DNA of 64,000 bases from Mucilaginibacter galii (GTDB taxonomy: Bacteria; Bacteroidota; Bacteroidia; Sphingobacteriales; Sphingobacteriaceae): positions 124,001 through 188,000 of the forward strand of contig NZ_BMDO01000004.1 in NCBI RefSeq assembly GCF_014635825.1, in the 5' to 3' direction. A program made the position numbers and the translations under genes. Shown here piece after piece: positions 7,063 to 15,804 of this stretch (its first letter is position 1; every line of letters starts with the position of its first letter). Under the pieces are notes generated by a model. The model had not been told where the DNA came from, did no database searches, and saw only the letters and a list, made by a program, of their open reading frames with translations.

Positions 7063-9528
7063 ATGGATACAGTTTTTAAAGGGGAGCACCTCATGCCGGG
7101 GCACCTTGGACAGTTTTTTATTATACTTTCCTTTGGTACGGCCTTACTTTCAACCATTAGCTATTACTTCGCTACTACCCAAGCCGATAAGTTAGACCAA
7201 TCCTGGTTTCGCTTAGGGCGCTTAAGTTTTTATGTAAATACAATTTCGGTAGTGGCTATTGGCTCCTGCCTTTTCTACATTATTTATAACCACCTCTTTG
7301 AATACCATTATGCCTGGGCGCATTCATCGCGCACGTTGCCGGTATACTACATCATTTCCAGTTATTGGGAAGGGCAGGAGGGTAGCTTTTGGCTATGGAC
7401 TTTTTGGCAAGCCGTTTTAGGTAACATCCTGATTTGGAAAGCTAAGTCGTGGGAAAAACCGGTGATGACGGTAGTAAGCCTTTCACAGGTGTTGTTAAGT
7501 TCGATGCTGATCGGCGTAGAAGTGTTTGGCGCCCGCGTGGGTAGTTCGCCTTTCATTTTGTTGCGTAACGCTATAGAAGCTCCTATATTTAGTCAGCCTG
7601 GCTATCTTGAGTTTATCAAGGATGGTAATGGCTTAAACCCGTTGCTTCAAAACTACTGGATGGTTATTCACCCGCCAACGTTATTCCTTGGTTTTGCTTC
7701 GATGATTATTCCTTTTGCTTATGCGGTGGCCGGTTTATGGCAGCGCAGGTATAAAGAGTGGATAGCTGCGGCTATTCCGTATGCTTTGTTCGCCGTAATG
7801 ATCTTGGGTACAGGTATTATCATGGGCTCGTTCTGGGCCTATGAATCGTTAAACTTTGGCGGTTTCTGGAACTGGGACCCGGTGGAAAATGCTTCTGTGA
7901 TTCCATGGTTAGTTTTGATTGCTGCCGTGCACGTCATGATCGTTTATAAAAACTCAGGTCATTCTTACTTTACGGCTACGTTACTAACCCTGTTAAGCTT
8001 CGTTTTGGTGCTTTATGCATCGTTCATGACCCGTAGCGGTATTTTGGGCGAAACCTCGGTACACGCCTTTACCGATTTGGGCATGTTTTGGCATTTGGTT
8101 ATTGATGTGCTGGTGTTTTTTGCCATTATGGTGGGCTTGCTCATTTGGCGTTGGAAAGAACTGCCTATCAATAAAAAAGAAGAAGAAACTTATTCGCGCG
8201 AGTTTTGGATGTTCGTAGGTTCGGCTTTCTTAGGTTTGTCTTGCTTACAGTTAGTGGTAGTAACCTCTATACCCGTTTGGAATGCGATGTTTAAAACGCA
8301 TATAGCGCCACCTACCAATCCCATTACTTTATATAATATTTTTCAGGCCGGCTTTGCATTCGTGGTAACGCTGTTTATGGGTTTCACCCAGTTTCTGAAA
8401 TACAAAAAAACCGATACTACCCGTTTCTTTATTACCACGCTGGTTTATATGGTGGTTTCTGCCCTGGTTACTGGCCTTATTATTTACATTACCGGCTTGT
8501 ACAAACTTAAGTTTGTATTTATGCTGGCCATGTTTGGTGCGGTTTACGGCGTGCTCGCTAATTCTAAAATACTATCAGAAGCATTAAAAGGTAAGATCAA
8601 ACTCGCCGGATCGGCTGTGGCTCACATAGGGTTCGCATTGCTATTAGTGGGCGCCTTAATTGCCGCCGGTACCAGTAAAGTGGTATCACAAAACGAAACA
8701 GGTGTTATACAGGTTAAAGGTTTTGAGAAAGCTGGTGATGCCCGTGAAAACATCATGCTTTACAAGAATCAGCCTGTACAAATGGGCGATTATAAAGTAA
8801 CCTACATTGGCGACTCGTTAGTAGCGCCTAACCATTACTTTAAGGTAGATTATAAAAGGTACGATGCTGCAGGCAAGGTTACCGAGCACTTTATTTTAAA
8901 GCCAAACTCGCAGGCTAATGCCAAATTCGGACTGGTTTCATCGCCCGATACCAAGCATTACCTGTTGCACGATCTGTATACGCACATTACCGCTGCGCCT
9001 ATCAAGGAAGAGGAGAACATGACAGCAGGTACAACAGGCGACAGCCACGAGCACGAAGCTAACGATGATAAGAACTATGAACCGCCTGTGCCTTACCAGG
9101 TTGCCGTGGGCGATACCATTCGTTACCGCGAAGGATATGTGATTCTGCGTAGTTTGAACAAACAACCAAAGCTTCAAAATATACCGTTAACAGGTAACGA
9201 TGTGGCCGTTGGTGCAGTGCTCGAAATTGTATCACACGATATTAAGTACACTGCCGAACCGGTATTCATGATCAAGGGCGGTAACAGTTTTGATTTTCCG
9301 CGTAAGGTAGATGATGCAGGTTTAAAGCTGCGTTTCTCCAAGATCATTCCGCAGGAAAATAAATTTGAGATCACCCTATATCAGCAGCCCGAGCGCTCTA
9401 AGGCTTACATTGTAATGCGTGCTATCAACTTCCCTTACATCAACTTCTTTTGGGCAGGTACTATCATTATGGTGATAGGTTTTGTAATGTCGATATTCAG
9501 GAGATCGAAGGAATTGAAAGTGGTATAA
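7063..9528 (+). CDS. ccmF: Cytochrome c haem lyase subunit CcmF/CcsA family
   Basis: 821 residues with many membrane helices. The canonical WWD haem-handling motif is intact at about residues 265-280 (GGFWNWDPVENAS), with conserved His in NYWMVIHPPT before it and ATLLTLLSF and STSVHAF-like segments (TSVHAFTD) after it. A large periplasmic domain lies near residues 540-790 before the last helix. It includes a His/Glu-rich stretch (DSHEHEAND). CcmF receives haem from CcmE and ligates it to the CxxCH of apocytochromes. It is longer than E. coli CcmF (about 650), which is usual for Bacteroidota forms. No ccmH or ccmG is adjacent. Confidence 0.88.
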   Translation: MDTVFKGEHLMPGHLGQFFIILSFGTALLSTISYYFATTQADKLDQSWFRLGRLSFYVNTISVVAIGSCLFYIIYNHLFEYHYAWAHSSRTLPVYYIISSYWEGQEGSFWLWTFWQAVLGNILIWKAKSWEKPVMTVVSLSQVLLSSMLIGVEVFGARVGSSPFILLRNAIEAPIFSQPGYLEFIKDGNGLNPLLQNYWMVIHPPTLFLGFASMIIPFAYAVAGLWQRRYKEWIAAAIPYALFAVMILGTGIIMGSFWAYESLNFGGFWNWDPVENASVIPWLVLIAAVHVMIVYKNSGHSYFTATLLTLLSFVLVLYASFMTRSGILGETSVHAFTDLGMFWHLVIDVLVFFAIMVGLLIWRWKELPINKKEEETYSREFWMFVGSAFLGLSCLQLVVVTSIPVWNAMFKTHIAPPTNPITLYNIFQAGFAFVVTLFMGFTQFLKYKKTDTTRFFITTLVYMVVSALVTGLIIYITGLYKLKFVFMLAMFGAVYGVLANSKILSEALKGKIKLAGSAVAHIGFALLLVGALIAAGTSKVVSQNETGVIQVKGFEKAGDARENIMLYKNQPVQMGDYKVTYIGDSLVAPNHYFKVDYKRYDAAGKVTEHFILKPNSQANAKFGLVSSPDTKHYLLHDLYTHITAAPIKEEENMTAGTTGDSHEHEANDDKNYEPPVPYQVAVGDTIRYREGYVILRSLNKQPKLQNIPLTGNDVAVGAVLEIVSHDIKYTAEPVFMIKGGNSFDFPRKVDDAGLKLRFSKIIPQENKFEITLYQQPERSKAYIVMRAINFPYINFFWAGTIIMVIGFVMSIFRRSKELKVV

Positions 9529-9544
9529 TAATAATCACATAATT

Positions 9545-9586
9545 AAACAGCCTGCATATAGAAACATATGCAGGCTGTTTGTTTTT
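9545..9586 (+). terminator. Terminator after ccmEF
   Basis: A perfect 15-bp stem (9545-9559 with 9566-9580), a 6-nt loop agaaac, then GTTTTT. Confidence 0.85.
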
Positions 9587-9601
9587 ACCAACAAAGACAA
9601 T

Positions 9602-10384
9602 ATGCGTATAACCCTCATAGGCTCGGGCAATGTGGCCACTCACTTAGGTGCTGCCCTTAAAAATGCTGGTCACCACATTGTGCAGGTATACAGCCCCAAT
9701 GCTCATAACGCTGCCTTGCTGGCTTACCATATTAAAGCCGAGCCCATTATTAATTTAAAGGATATTCACGCTGATACCGACTTATTCATTATCAGCGTAA
9801 AAGATGATGCCATTGACGAAGTTGCTGCTGCATTGGCAGTGCATCAAAAGCCCATTGCGCATACCTCGGGTGCCACAGCCTTAAAGGTTTTATTAAAATA
9901 TACGGAACACGCAGGCGTGTTTTATCCGCTGCAAACCTTTAGCAAAACCCGCGAGGTAGATTTTAGGCAGGTGCCCATGTGTATTGAAGGTGCTTACGAA
10001 GATCTGTCGATAATGTTACGGCAACTGGCTCAAACCATCAGTAATAATGTGCAGTACGTAAATTCTGACCAACGTAAAATATTGCATTTAGCTGCTGTGT
10101 TTGCCTGCAACTTTCCAAACTACCTGTATCATGCCTCACAGCAGTTGTTAGCCGGTCACGGGCTCGATTTTAACTTATTGAGGCCGCTCATTATAGAAAC
10201 TGCACATAAGGTAGAGCAACAATTGCCCTCCGGTATGCAAACCGGGCCTGCCATAAGGCACGATCATAAAACAATGGAGGCCCATTTGCAGTTGCTACAT
10301 AACAACGAGTTAATGCAAAATATTTACACCCTGTTAAGTCAGGCTATCATCAAAATGGATGATGGTAAACATAGCGTTGAGTAA
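9602..10384 (+). CDS. Rossmann-like/DUF2520 domain protein
   Basis: 260 residues. The N-terminal Rossmann domain starts ITLIGSGNVATHLG (the GxGxxA/G dinucleotide signature) and continues with DLFIISVKDDAI. A helical DUF2520 C-terminal domain (about 130-255) holds FACNFPNYLYHAS and the His/Lys-rich segment RHDHKTMEAHL. The fold is related to pyrroline-5-carboxylate reductase and ketopantoate reductase-like enzymes, but no reaction is established. The coding end sits next to the ferredoxin promoter, 19 nt before the fdx ATG. Confidence 0.8.
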   Translation: MRITLIGSGNVATHLGAALKNAGHHIVQVYSPNAHNAALLAYHIKAEPIINLKDIHADTDLFIISVKDDAIDEVAAALAVHQKPIAHTSGATALKVLLKYTEHAGVFYPLQTFSKTREVDFRQVPMCIEGAYEDLSIMLRQLAQTISNNVQYVNSDQRKILHLAAVFACNFPNYLYHASQQLLAGHGLDFNLLRPLIIETAHKVEQQLPSGMQTGPAIRHDHKTMEAHLQLLHNNELMQNIYTLLSQAIIKMDDGKHSVE

Positions 10385-10390
10385 TTTTGT

Positions 10391-10398
10391 TACTTTTG
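10391..10398 (+). promoter_or_regulatory. -7 promoter box TACTTTTG for the ISC ferredoxin
   Basis: An exact TAnnTTTG match ending 5 nt before the ATG at 10404, the same spacing as at ccmB. It suggests a leaderless or near-leaderless mRNA. Confidence 0.5.
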
Positions 10399-10403
10399 CC
10401 AAA

Positions 10404-10736
10404 ATGGACATTTTTAAAGTTAAAATAACCTTCGAAGAAGCGGACCATGCGCCGGTTGAATTAGCGATTGCCGAAGGCGAATCGGTACTGGATGTATGCC
10501 TCGAAAACGGTATTGATCTGCAGCACAATTGCGGTGGTGTTTGCGGTTGCAGTACCTGCCATGTATACGTAACCAAAGGCATGGATAACATCCAGGAAAT
10601 ATCAGACAAGGAAGAAGATTTTATTGACCGCGCTATCAATCCGCGTATTACCTCGCGCCTGGGCTGCCAGTGTGTGATCATCGATGGCGACATTGAGGTT
10701 ATTATACCCGACCAGTCGCAGTTTATGGGACACTAA
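10404..10736 (+). CDS. fdx: ISC-type [2Fe-2S] ferredoxin
   Basis: 110 residues from ATG 10404, chosen because the promoter box ends just before it. The cluster ligands are visible as CGGVCGCSTC plus the later RLGCQC, i.e. C-x5-C-x2-C plus a fourth Cys about 35-40 residues downstream. This spacing is typical of the adrenodoxin/ISC group. It supplies electrons for iron-sulphur cluster assembly in the cytosol. The next gene is iscX. HscB, another ISC component, lies at 60.4 kb. Confidence 0.88.
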   Translation: MDIFKVKITFEEADHAPVELAIAEGESVLDVCLENGIDLQHNCGGVCGCSTCHVYVTKGMDNIQEISDKEEDFIDRAINPRITSRLGCQCVIIDGDIEVIIPDQSQFMGH

Positions 10737-10740
10737 TTCA

Positions 10741-10825
10741 GTTGTCTGTTGCCGGTTTTCAGTTGCCGGAATCAGCAGACACTGAAAGTGAAATAGCAGA
10801 CAAAAGAAAACCGAACACAGACAAC
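10741..10825. repeat. Palindromic spacer element between fdx and iscX
   Basis: Two 20-nt arms (10741-10760 and 10806-10825) are reverse complements with about three mismatches in the middle. They begin with GTTGTCTGT and end with ACAGACAAC. The element fills nearly the whole spacer between the fdx stop and the iscX start. Confidence 0.75.
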
Positions 10826-10835
10826 TAACAACAAC

Positions 10836-11078
10836 ATGAACGACGATAAATTTGCGCTACCGATACACTGGAACGATTACGAAGACATTGCTATGGGACT
10901 TTATGAAAAGTTTGGTGATGATTTTAATGAATCGAAAATATACCGCATCCGTTTTACCGATCTGACCGACTGGGTTTTAACTATCCCGCATTTTTCCGGT
11001 AAGCGCGAGGAAGTTAACGAAGGTCACCTGGAGCAGATCCAATCGGCCTGGGTATACGAATGGCGTGATAATCAATAA
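10836..11078 (+). CDS. iscX: Fe-S cluster assembly protein IscX
   Basis: 80 residues with the IscX pattern: HWNDYEDIAMGLYEKF, then YRIRFTDLTDW, and at the C-terminus NEGHLEQIQSAWVYEW, as in E. coli IscX (66 residues). The N-terminal extension of about 10 residues and a small insertion explain the greater length. In E. coli IscX binds IscS and modulates iron-dependent cluster assembly. Here it follows ferredoxin in an apparent two-gene unit, without iscS or iscU nearby. Confidence 0.8.
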   Translation: MNDDKFALPIHWNDYEDIAMGLYEKFGDDFNESKIYRIRFTDLTDWVLTIPHFSGKREEVNEGHLEQIQSAWVYEWRDNQ

Positions 11079-11146
11079 TTTTTAGTAGGATTAATTGAAT
11101 TAATTCCTTAAAATTGTTTGATTTGATTAAATAATTACAAAAAACT

Positions 11147-11659
11147 TTGCTTACAAAATTTAAAGACATCACCACGTTCATTTTTGACGTGGATGGTGTG
11201 CTAACAGACGGATCGGTTTATGTGAACGATGCCGGGGAACAAACCCGCGCGTTCAACATTAAAGACGGGTATGCCCTGCAGCTGGCTGTTAAATGCGGGT
11301 ATAACGTGTGCGCCATATCGGGCAGTCGTTCTAAAATTGCCATGCACCGTTTAAACAGCCTCGGCATTAAAGATGTATTTTTAGGATCGGGTGTTAAAAC
11401 TGAAACCTTTAAGGTTTACCTTAATGAGCGTGGTATTAGCCCTATGAATGTGATGTACATGGGCGATGATATACCCGACCTGGAAGTAATGCGCCAGGTA
11501 GGTATGCCGGTTTGCCCCGCCGATGCTGCCGAAGAAATTAAAGAACTTTGCGAATATATATCACCACTGGGTGGCGGCAAAGGCTGTGCCCGCGATGTAA
11601 TTGAAAAAGCGCTCAAAATTCAAGGCAAATGGATGGGTGCCGAAGCTTACAGCTGGTAG
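11147..11659 (+). CDS. KdsC-type HAD phosphatase (3-deoxy-D-manno-octulosonate 8-phosphate phosphatase family)
   Basis: 170 residues from a TTG at 11147; no ATG is available before the catalytic motif. HAD motif I is FIFDVDGVLTDG (nucleophile and acid Asp residues), motif II is AISGS, and motif III/IV is GDDIPDLEVM. The protein lacks a cap domain, like KdsC (about 170-188 residues, tetramer). It would release phosphate from KDO-8-P during lipopolysaccharide core synthesis. No kdsA/kdsD neighbour is present, so substrate assignment rests on family resemblance. Confidence 0.78.
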   Translation: MLTKFKDITTFIFDVDGVLTDGSVYVNDAGEQTRAFNIKDGYALQLAVKCGYNVCAISGSRSKIAMHRLNSLGIKDVFLGSGVKTETFKVYLNERGISPMNVMYMGDDIPDLEVMRQVGMPVCPADAAEEIKELCEYISPLGGGKGCARDVIEKALKIQGKWMGAEAYSW

Positions 11660-11663
11660 GCTC

Positions 11664-11797
11664 TCGCTAATAGTTGATGGTTCAGAGTTCATGGGAACTG
11701 CAGCTATGTAGGTGTTAGTTCATAGTTGTTAGTTCATAGTTCATGTCTCCTGTTAGCTATGTGATGTATTAATTCCATGAACTACAAACAATAAACC
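11664..11797. repeat. Word-repeat palindromic spacer between kdsC-like gene and maf
   Basis: The stop-to-start spacer consists of degenerate copies of GTTCATAG/GTTCATGG (for example TTAGTTCATAGTTGTTAGTTC) on the left. Their reverse complements (CCATGAACTA, ACCATGAAC) lie on the right, the last overlapping the maf ATG. Confidence 0.7.
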
Positions 11798-12373
11798 ATG
11801 AACCCAAATCTTCCCAAAATCATTCTTGCTTCTAAATCACCGCGCCGGCAGGAGCTGTTGCGGCAAATGGATATAGATTTCAGGATAGTACTGAAGGAAG
11901 TAGACGAGTCTTACCCCGACCATTTAAGTCCTGAAGAAGTAGCCGTTTACATTGCCGAAAAGAAAGCGAAAGCCTACGACGGTACCGTGACCGACGAAGC
12001 CGTACTCACCGCCGATACCATTGTTTGTATAGACGGTTTGATCTTGGGTAAGCCGGATGACGAAGCACACGCTATAGCGATGTTAAAGCGCCTGTCGGGC
12101 AGGGTACATAAGGTAATTACCGGCGTTTGTATTGTTTACAAAGGCGAGTACAATCTTTTTCATGATGTATCTGAAGTGTTTTTCCGTACATTGAACGATG
12201 AGGAAATTACCAATTACGTAACGCAATATAAACCCTACGATAAAGCCGGAGCTTACGGCATCCAGGAATGGGTAGGCATCACCGCCATCAAGCGCATAGA
12301 GGGCTCGTATACTAATGTGGTAGGCTTGCCAACCGAAAAGGTTTACCAGCAGTTGCTGCGTTTAAGCAAGTAA
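11798..12373 (+). CDS. maf: Maf-family nucleoside triphosphate pyrophosphatase
   Basis: 191 residues. The Maf signature appears at the N-terminus (ILASKSPRRQELL), followed by the catalytic Asp and Lys region TADTIVCIDGLILGKP and the later KAGAYGIQEW and GSYTNVVGLP motifs. These enzymes hydrolyse dTTP/UTP or modified nucleotides to the monophosphate, a cytosolic house-cleaning role, and overexpression has been linked to septum inhibition. The ATG at 11798 overlaps the end of the upstream spacer repeat. Confidence 0.9.
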   Translation: MNPNLPKIILASKSPRRQELLRQMDIDFRIVLKEVDESYPDHLSPEEVAVYIAEKKAKAYDGTVTDEAVLTADTIVCIDGLILGKPDDEAHAIAMLKRLSGRVHKVITGVCIVYKGEYNLFHDVSEVFFRTLNDEEITNYVTQYKPYDKAGAYGIQEWVGITAIKRIEGSYTNVVGLPTEKVYQQLLRLSK

Positions 12374-12394
12374 CTCTAATATTTAATAAATACC

Positions 12395-12475
12395 GTCATC
12401 TCGAACGTAAGTGAGAGATCTTGTTCAAAATGCAAAGTGTCGAGAATCATAGGTAAACAGGTTCTCTCGTTATTA
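12395..12475. repeat. Interspersed GTCATCTCGAAC element (copy 1)
   Basis: Starts GTCATCTCGAACG, continues GTGAGAGATC and TGTTCAAAATGCAAAGTGT, and matches the element at 45026-45118 over its left half. The right half is degenerate. It lies in the convergent spacer between maf and the Ppx gene. Confidence 0.7.
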
Positions 12476-12496
12476 CTCCTGAACGGCAAGTCAGGA

Positions 12497-13468
12497 TTAA
12501 ATGCAAAATAACTCCGCCAGTACGCCCTCTTTAAGCGAGTACGCCGACATTACAACGTTGCTTACCTCCAATTTCTGCATAACGTACTGCGTCAGGAGCG
12601 AAGCCACCACGATCATATCCACCCTGACAGGAATAATTCCCTTTGTAGCTGCCCGTTCGTCATGATTGGCATGTATAATTTGATTGGTATGCTTAAGCAA
12701 CTCTTCTTCCTTAAAGTAATAAGTCTTATTTTCCTTTAAATCGAAAGTCTTGTTTTTTCCCAGTTCAATAAGTTCGGCAAAAGTTTCAAACGCACCCGAG
12801 GAGCCTATTAAGTTGCTAATGCTGTGATTGGTTAAGGCTGAATAAAGCGGGTCCAGTTGCTTGTCGAGGTATTTGTTAAGCGATGTAACTTCGTGAGGTG
12901 CGATAGGATCGGTTTGGTGAAATTTAGCCATTAGCCTGGCTGCGCCAATTTCGAAGCTTTGCTTGTAAAATATTTCATGGTTATTGGTCAGTATAAATTC
13001 TACACTGCCGCCGCCGATATCCATAATCAGGCTGGTTTCTGTGCCCAGACAGCCCGATGCTCTAACACCCTGGTAAATGTATCCTGCTTCGGTATCTCCG
13101 CTGATGGTTTCTATATGGATGCCGGTATATTGTTTAACCTCATCTATAAACTGTTGCCCGTTAGATGCACTGCGCAGTGCTGAGGTGGCTATAGCTTTTA
13201 CCTTGCTAACCTTGTGCTGCTCAATAATGCCCTGGAACGATATCAAAGTATCCAAGCCTCGTTGGTAGGCATCAGGTTTAATGGTGCCTTCGTTAATGCC
13301 GCCTTCGCCCAATTTGACACCTACGTATTCGTGCTGTAATTCTTTAAAAAAGTTTTCGGCGTCGGGTTCGGCAATAAGTAAGTGGAAGGTATTTGTACCA
13401 AGGTCCATAACCGCAACGCGAGCGCCCGTATCCTCTGAAAGGGAAGTATGATTATTCTTTAAAGACAT
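12497..13468 (-). CDS. Ppx/GppA family exopolyphosphatase
   Basis: 323 residues from ATG 13468 (upstream TTG/GTG codons also fit). The actin-like ATPase fold begins with MDLGTNTFHLLIAE (phosphate 1 motif) and continues with AIATSALRSASNG and LIMDIGGGSVEFIL (phosphate 2 motif). The short length lacks the HD-like C-terminal domains of E. coli Ppx, as is usual for the short bacterial forms. It removes terminal phosphate from polyphosphate or from pppGpp in the cytosol. The substrate is not decidable from sequence alone. Confidence 0.85.
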   Translation of the reverse strand: MSLKNNHTSLSEDTGARVAVMDLGTNTFHLLIAEPDAENFFKELQHEYVGVKLGEGGINEGTIKPDAYQRGLDTLISFQGIIEQHKVSKVKAIATSALRSASNGQQFIDEVKQYTGIHIETISGDTEAGYIYQGVRASGCLGTETSLIMDIGGGSVEFILTNNHEIFYKQSFEIGAARLMAKFHQTDPIAPHEVTSLNKYLDKQLDPLYSALTNHSISNLIGSSGAFETFAELIELGKNKTFDLKENKTYYFKEEELLKHTNQIIHANHDERAATKGIIPVRVDMIVVASLLTQYVMQKLEVSNVVMSAYSLKEGVLAELFCI

Positions 13469-13500
13469 ATCGGTTAATGACACCAAAGCTCTTAAAATGT

Positions 13501-13576
13501 TTTAAGCCCTCTTTGCGGGAGGGCTTAAATTTTATATGCAATTTCAGGTTCCCCTTTTAAGGGGAAGTGGGGACTG
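13501..13576. repeat. GC-rich palindromic element after the ABC permease stop codon
   Basis: Contains a perfect 11-bp stem TTTAAGCCCTC/GAGGGCTTAAA (13501-13511 with 13519-13529) and the palindrome CCCCTTTTAAGGGG (13551-13564). It starts right after the permease stop. The first hairpin could terminate the ABC operon. Confidence 0.65.
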
Positions 13577-14830
13577 TTACTCTTTATAGAAGAACCACTT
13601 CACCAGTTCGCTGTAGCTGGCTTTTTTGCCGTACATTAATATACCCACACGGTAAATACGCGATGCTACCCAGGTAGTAAATAAAAACCCAATCACCATC
13701 ATACACATAGACAATATAAGTTGCCACGTTGGCGGATCGAAGGGTAAGCGTACCATCATGGCTACCGGTGCCGTAAATGGCACCACAGATAGCCAAAATG
13801 CCAGGCTGCTATCAGGATTCTGCGCCAGGAAACTTACCGAAATCAAATAAGTGAACAGCAAAGGCATGGTAATAGGGAACATAAACTGCTGTGTTTCTGA
13901 TTCGCTATCCACCGCCGAGCCTACCGCTGCAAACAAGGCACTGTAAAGCAGGAAACCCGTCAGGAAGTAGAACAGAAAGCAGCTGATGATAAAGCCGAAA
14001 GGTACGTTCTTTAACCCTTCTAAAAAGCCCAGCATCGGGCTTTGTGGTGCCGCAAAGTACTTGTTGGCAATAAAGCTCACCGCTAACGAAAGCAGAATCC
14101 ACAGAATGAACTGCGTCAAGCTTACCAATGCTACGCCAATAATTTTGCCCAGCATCAACTGAAACGGTTTAACAGACGATACAATGACCTCGATAATACG
14201 ATTGGTTTTTTCCTCAATAACACCGCGCATTACCTGCGCACCATAAATAAACAGCGACAGGTAGATCATAATAGCGCAGGCTACACCAATAACGTAAAGC
14301 GCACCAATGTTCGATTCCTTTTCATCACCGCTATCGGTCAGTTCTTTAGCACTGATAGAAATATCACTGCGGATGTTACTCAATTGTTCCGCATTAATGC
14401 CCTGGGCTACCATGTTATTATTGGTGGCAATATCATTCAGCTGGCGTTCTATGGCGTTAGAAACCGACATGTTGGGCTTCTTTTCAGAGAGCACCTGTAC
14501 TGCCTTGGGCTGGCCATAAGTTTTCGGAATAAACAATACGATATCGTCTTCGTGCTTTTTGAGGTCTTTTTTGGCTGATGCCAATGGTGCATTTACTTTT
14601 TCAAATTTGATGCTTTTACCGTCTTTCAACTTGCCCGCAAAAACACCGCTTTCGTCTATCACCTTAACCGTGCGAACGGTATTTAACTCGCTGCTGTTTT
14701 TATAGATGAGGTACATTACGGCATACATGGCCAGCAATAGAACCGGTACCAGGAAAACAGTAACCAAAAAAGCCTTTTTGCGCACCCTCGACAGGTATTC
14801 TCTTTGTATAATGAGTAAAACTTTGTTCAT
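13577..14830 (-). CDS. ABC-2 type transporter permease (NatB-like)
   Basis: 417 residues. One N-terminal membrane helix follows the typical cytosolic start (LIIQREYLSRVRKKAFL). A periplasmic domain of about 150 residues comes next, then a block of five to six membrane helices containing GVIEEKTNRIIEVIVSSVKPFQLMLGK-type sequence, the marker of NatB/YhaP-like permeases. It partners with the ATPase gene that ends 3 bp upstream of this start, forming an export system of unknown substrate (Na+ or peptide export in characterised relatives). Confidence 0.83.
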   Translation of the reverse strand: MNKVLLIIQREYLSRVRKKAFLVTVFLVPVLLLAMYAVMYLIYKNSSELNTVRTVKVIDESGVFAGKLKDGKSIKFEKVNAPLASAKKDLKKHEDDIVLFIPKTYGQPKAVQVLSEKKPNMSVSNAIERQLNDIATNNNMVAQGINAEQLSNIRSDISISAKELTDSGDEKESNIGALYVIGVACAIMIYLSLFIYGAQVMRGVIEEKTNRIIEVIVSSVKPFQLMLGKIIGVALVSLTQFILWILLSLAVSFIANKYFAAPQSPMLGFLEGLKNVPFGFIISCFLFYFLTGFLLYSALFAAVGSAVDSESETQQFMFPITMPLLFTYLISVSFLAQNPDSSLAFWLSVVPFTAPVAMMVRLPFDPPTWQLILSMCMMVIGFLFTTWVASRIYRVGILMYGKKASYSELVKWFFYKE

Positions 14831-14833
14831 GGT

Positions 14834-15739
14834 TTAGCCTATTTTGTTAACGTTTTGAATAAAAATTTCGTTCACACTGGGTATTACCTCCTGCAGGTGG
14901 GTAATGCTTACCTGCGGCAGCAAGTACTGCAACACCTCGTTCACCGATGAACCGTTTTTCAATTGAAGACGAATGCTGTGGCCTTCTTCGGTAACGGCGT
15001 CGCTGATCTCGGTGAAGGGTTCTGTGCCGTTCAGCTGTAGCTTGTTGCCGGTATACGCTATCATGAAGGTATTGCTGCGATAAGAGTTACGAATATCTTT
15101 CACCCGGCCATCCAGTATCTTGTGCGATTTATGAATGAGGGCAATGGAGTTACACAGTTCCTCCACAGATTCCATACGGTGGGTAGAAAACAAAATGGTG
15201 GCACCTTTGCGGTTCAGTTCCAGGATCTCATCCTTGATAACTTCGGCGTTAACCGGGTCAAATCCGCTGAAAGGTTCATCCAAAATGATCAGATCGGGTT
15301 CGTGCAAAACGGTGGCCACAAACTGTGCTTTTTGCTGCATACCTTTAGATAGTTCTTCTACCTTTTTATCCCACCAATCCTGTATCTGTAGTTTTTCGAA
15401 CCAGTATTTAATGCGCTTGGTGGCCTCGGCATGGCTTAGTCCCTTAAGGCGGGCCAGGTAAACAATTTGCTCGCCAATAGCCATCTTTTTGTACAAACCG
15501 CGCTCTTCGGGCATATAGCCAATACGCTCAATGTGCGATTGGTTGAGCTTTTGTCCGTCGAAATAGATCTCGCCCGAATCGGGTGCTGTAATTTGATTAA
15601 TGATACGGATGAGTGAAGTTTTACCGGCACCATTTGGCCCTAAAAGACCGAATATTTGCCCGCCGCTAACTTCCAAACTCACATCGCTTAACGCCGTATG
15701 GCCGGCGTATTGTTTCACAATATTGCGTATACTAAGCAT
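14834..15739 (-). CDS. ABC transporter ATP-binding protein (NatA-like)
   Basis: 301 residues. Walker A GPNGAGKTS, signature LSKGMQQK, Walker B LIILDEPFSGFDP and the H-loop STHRM are all intact within residues 1-220. The C-terminal extension of about 80 residues is typical of NatA/CcmA-type ATPases of exporters. It forms the first gene of a two-gene unit with the permease (3-bp gap). Confidence 0.88.
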   Translation of the reverse strand: MLSIRNIVKQYAGHTALSDVSLEVSGGQIFGLLGPNGAGKTSLIRIINQITAPDSGEIYFDGQKLNQSHIERIGYMPEERGLYKKMAIGEQIVYLARLKGLSHAEATKRIKYWFEKLQIQDWWDKKVEELSKGMQQKAQFVATVLHEPDLIILDEPFSGFDPVNAEVIKDEILELNRKGATILFSTHRMESVEELCNSIALIHKSHKILDGRVKDIRNSYRSNTFMIAYTGNKLQLNGTEPFTEISDAVTEEGHSIRLQLKNGSSVNEVLQYLLPQVSITHLQEVIPSVNEIFIQNVNKIG

Positions 15740-15804
15740 ATGTAAACAGATAAGGTTGCTTTAGATGATGAAATTTATTTTTAGAGAACGCTTTTAACGA
15801 AATG

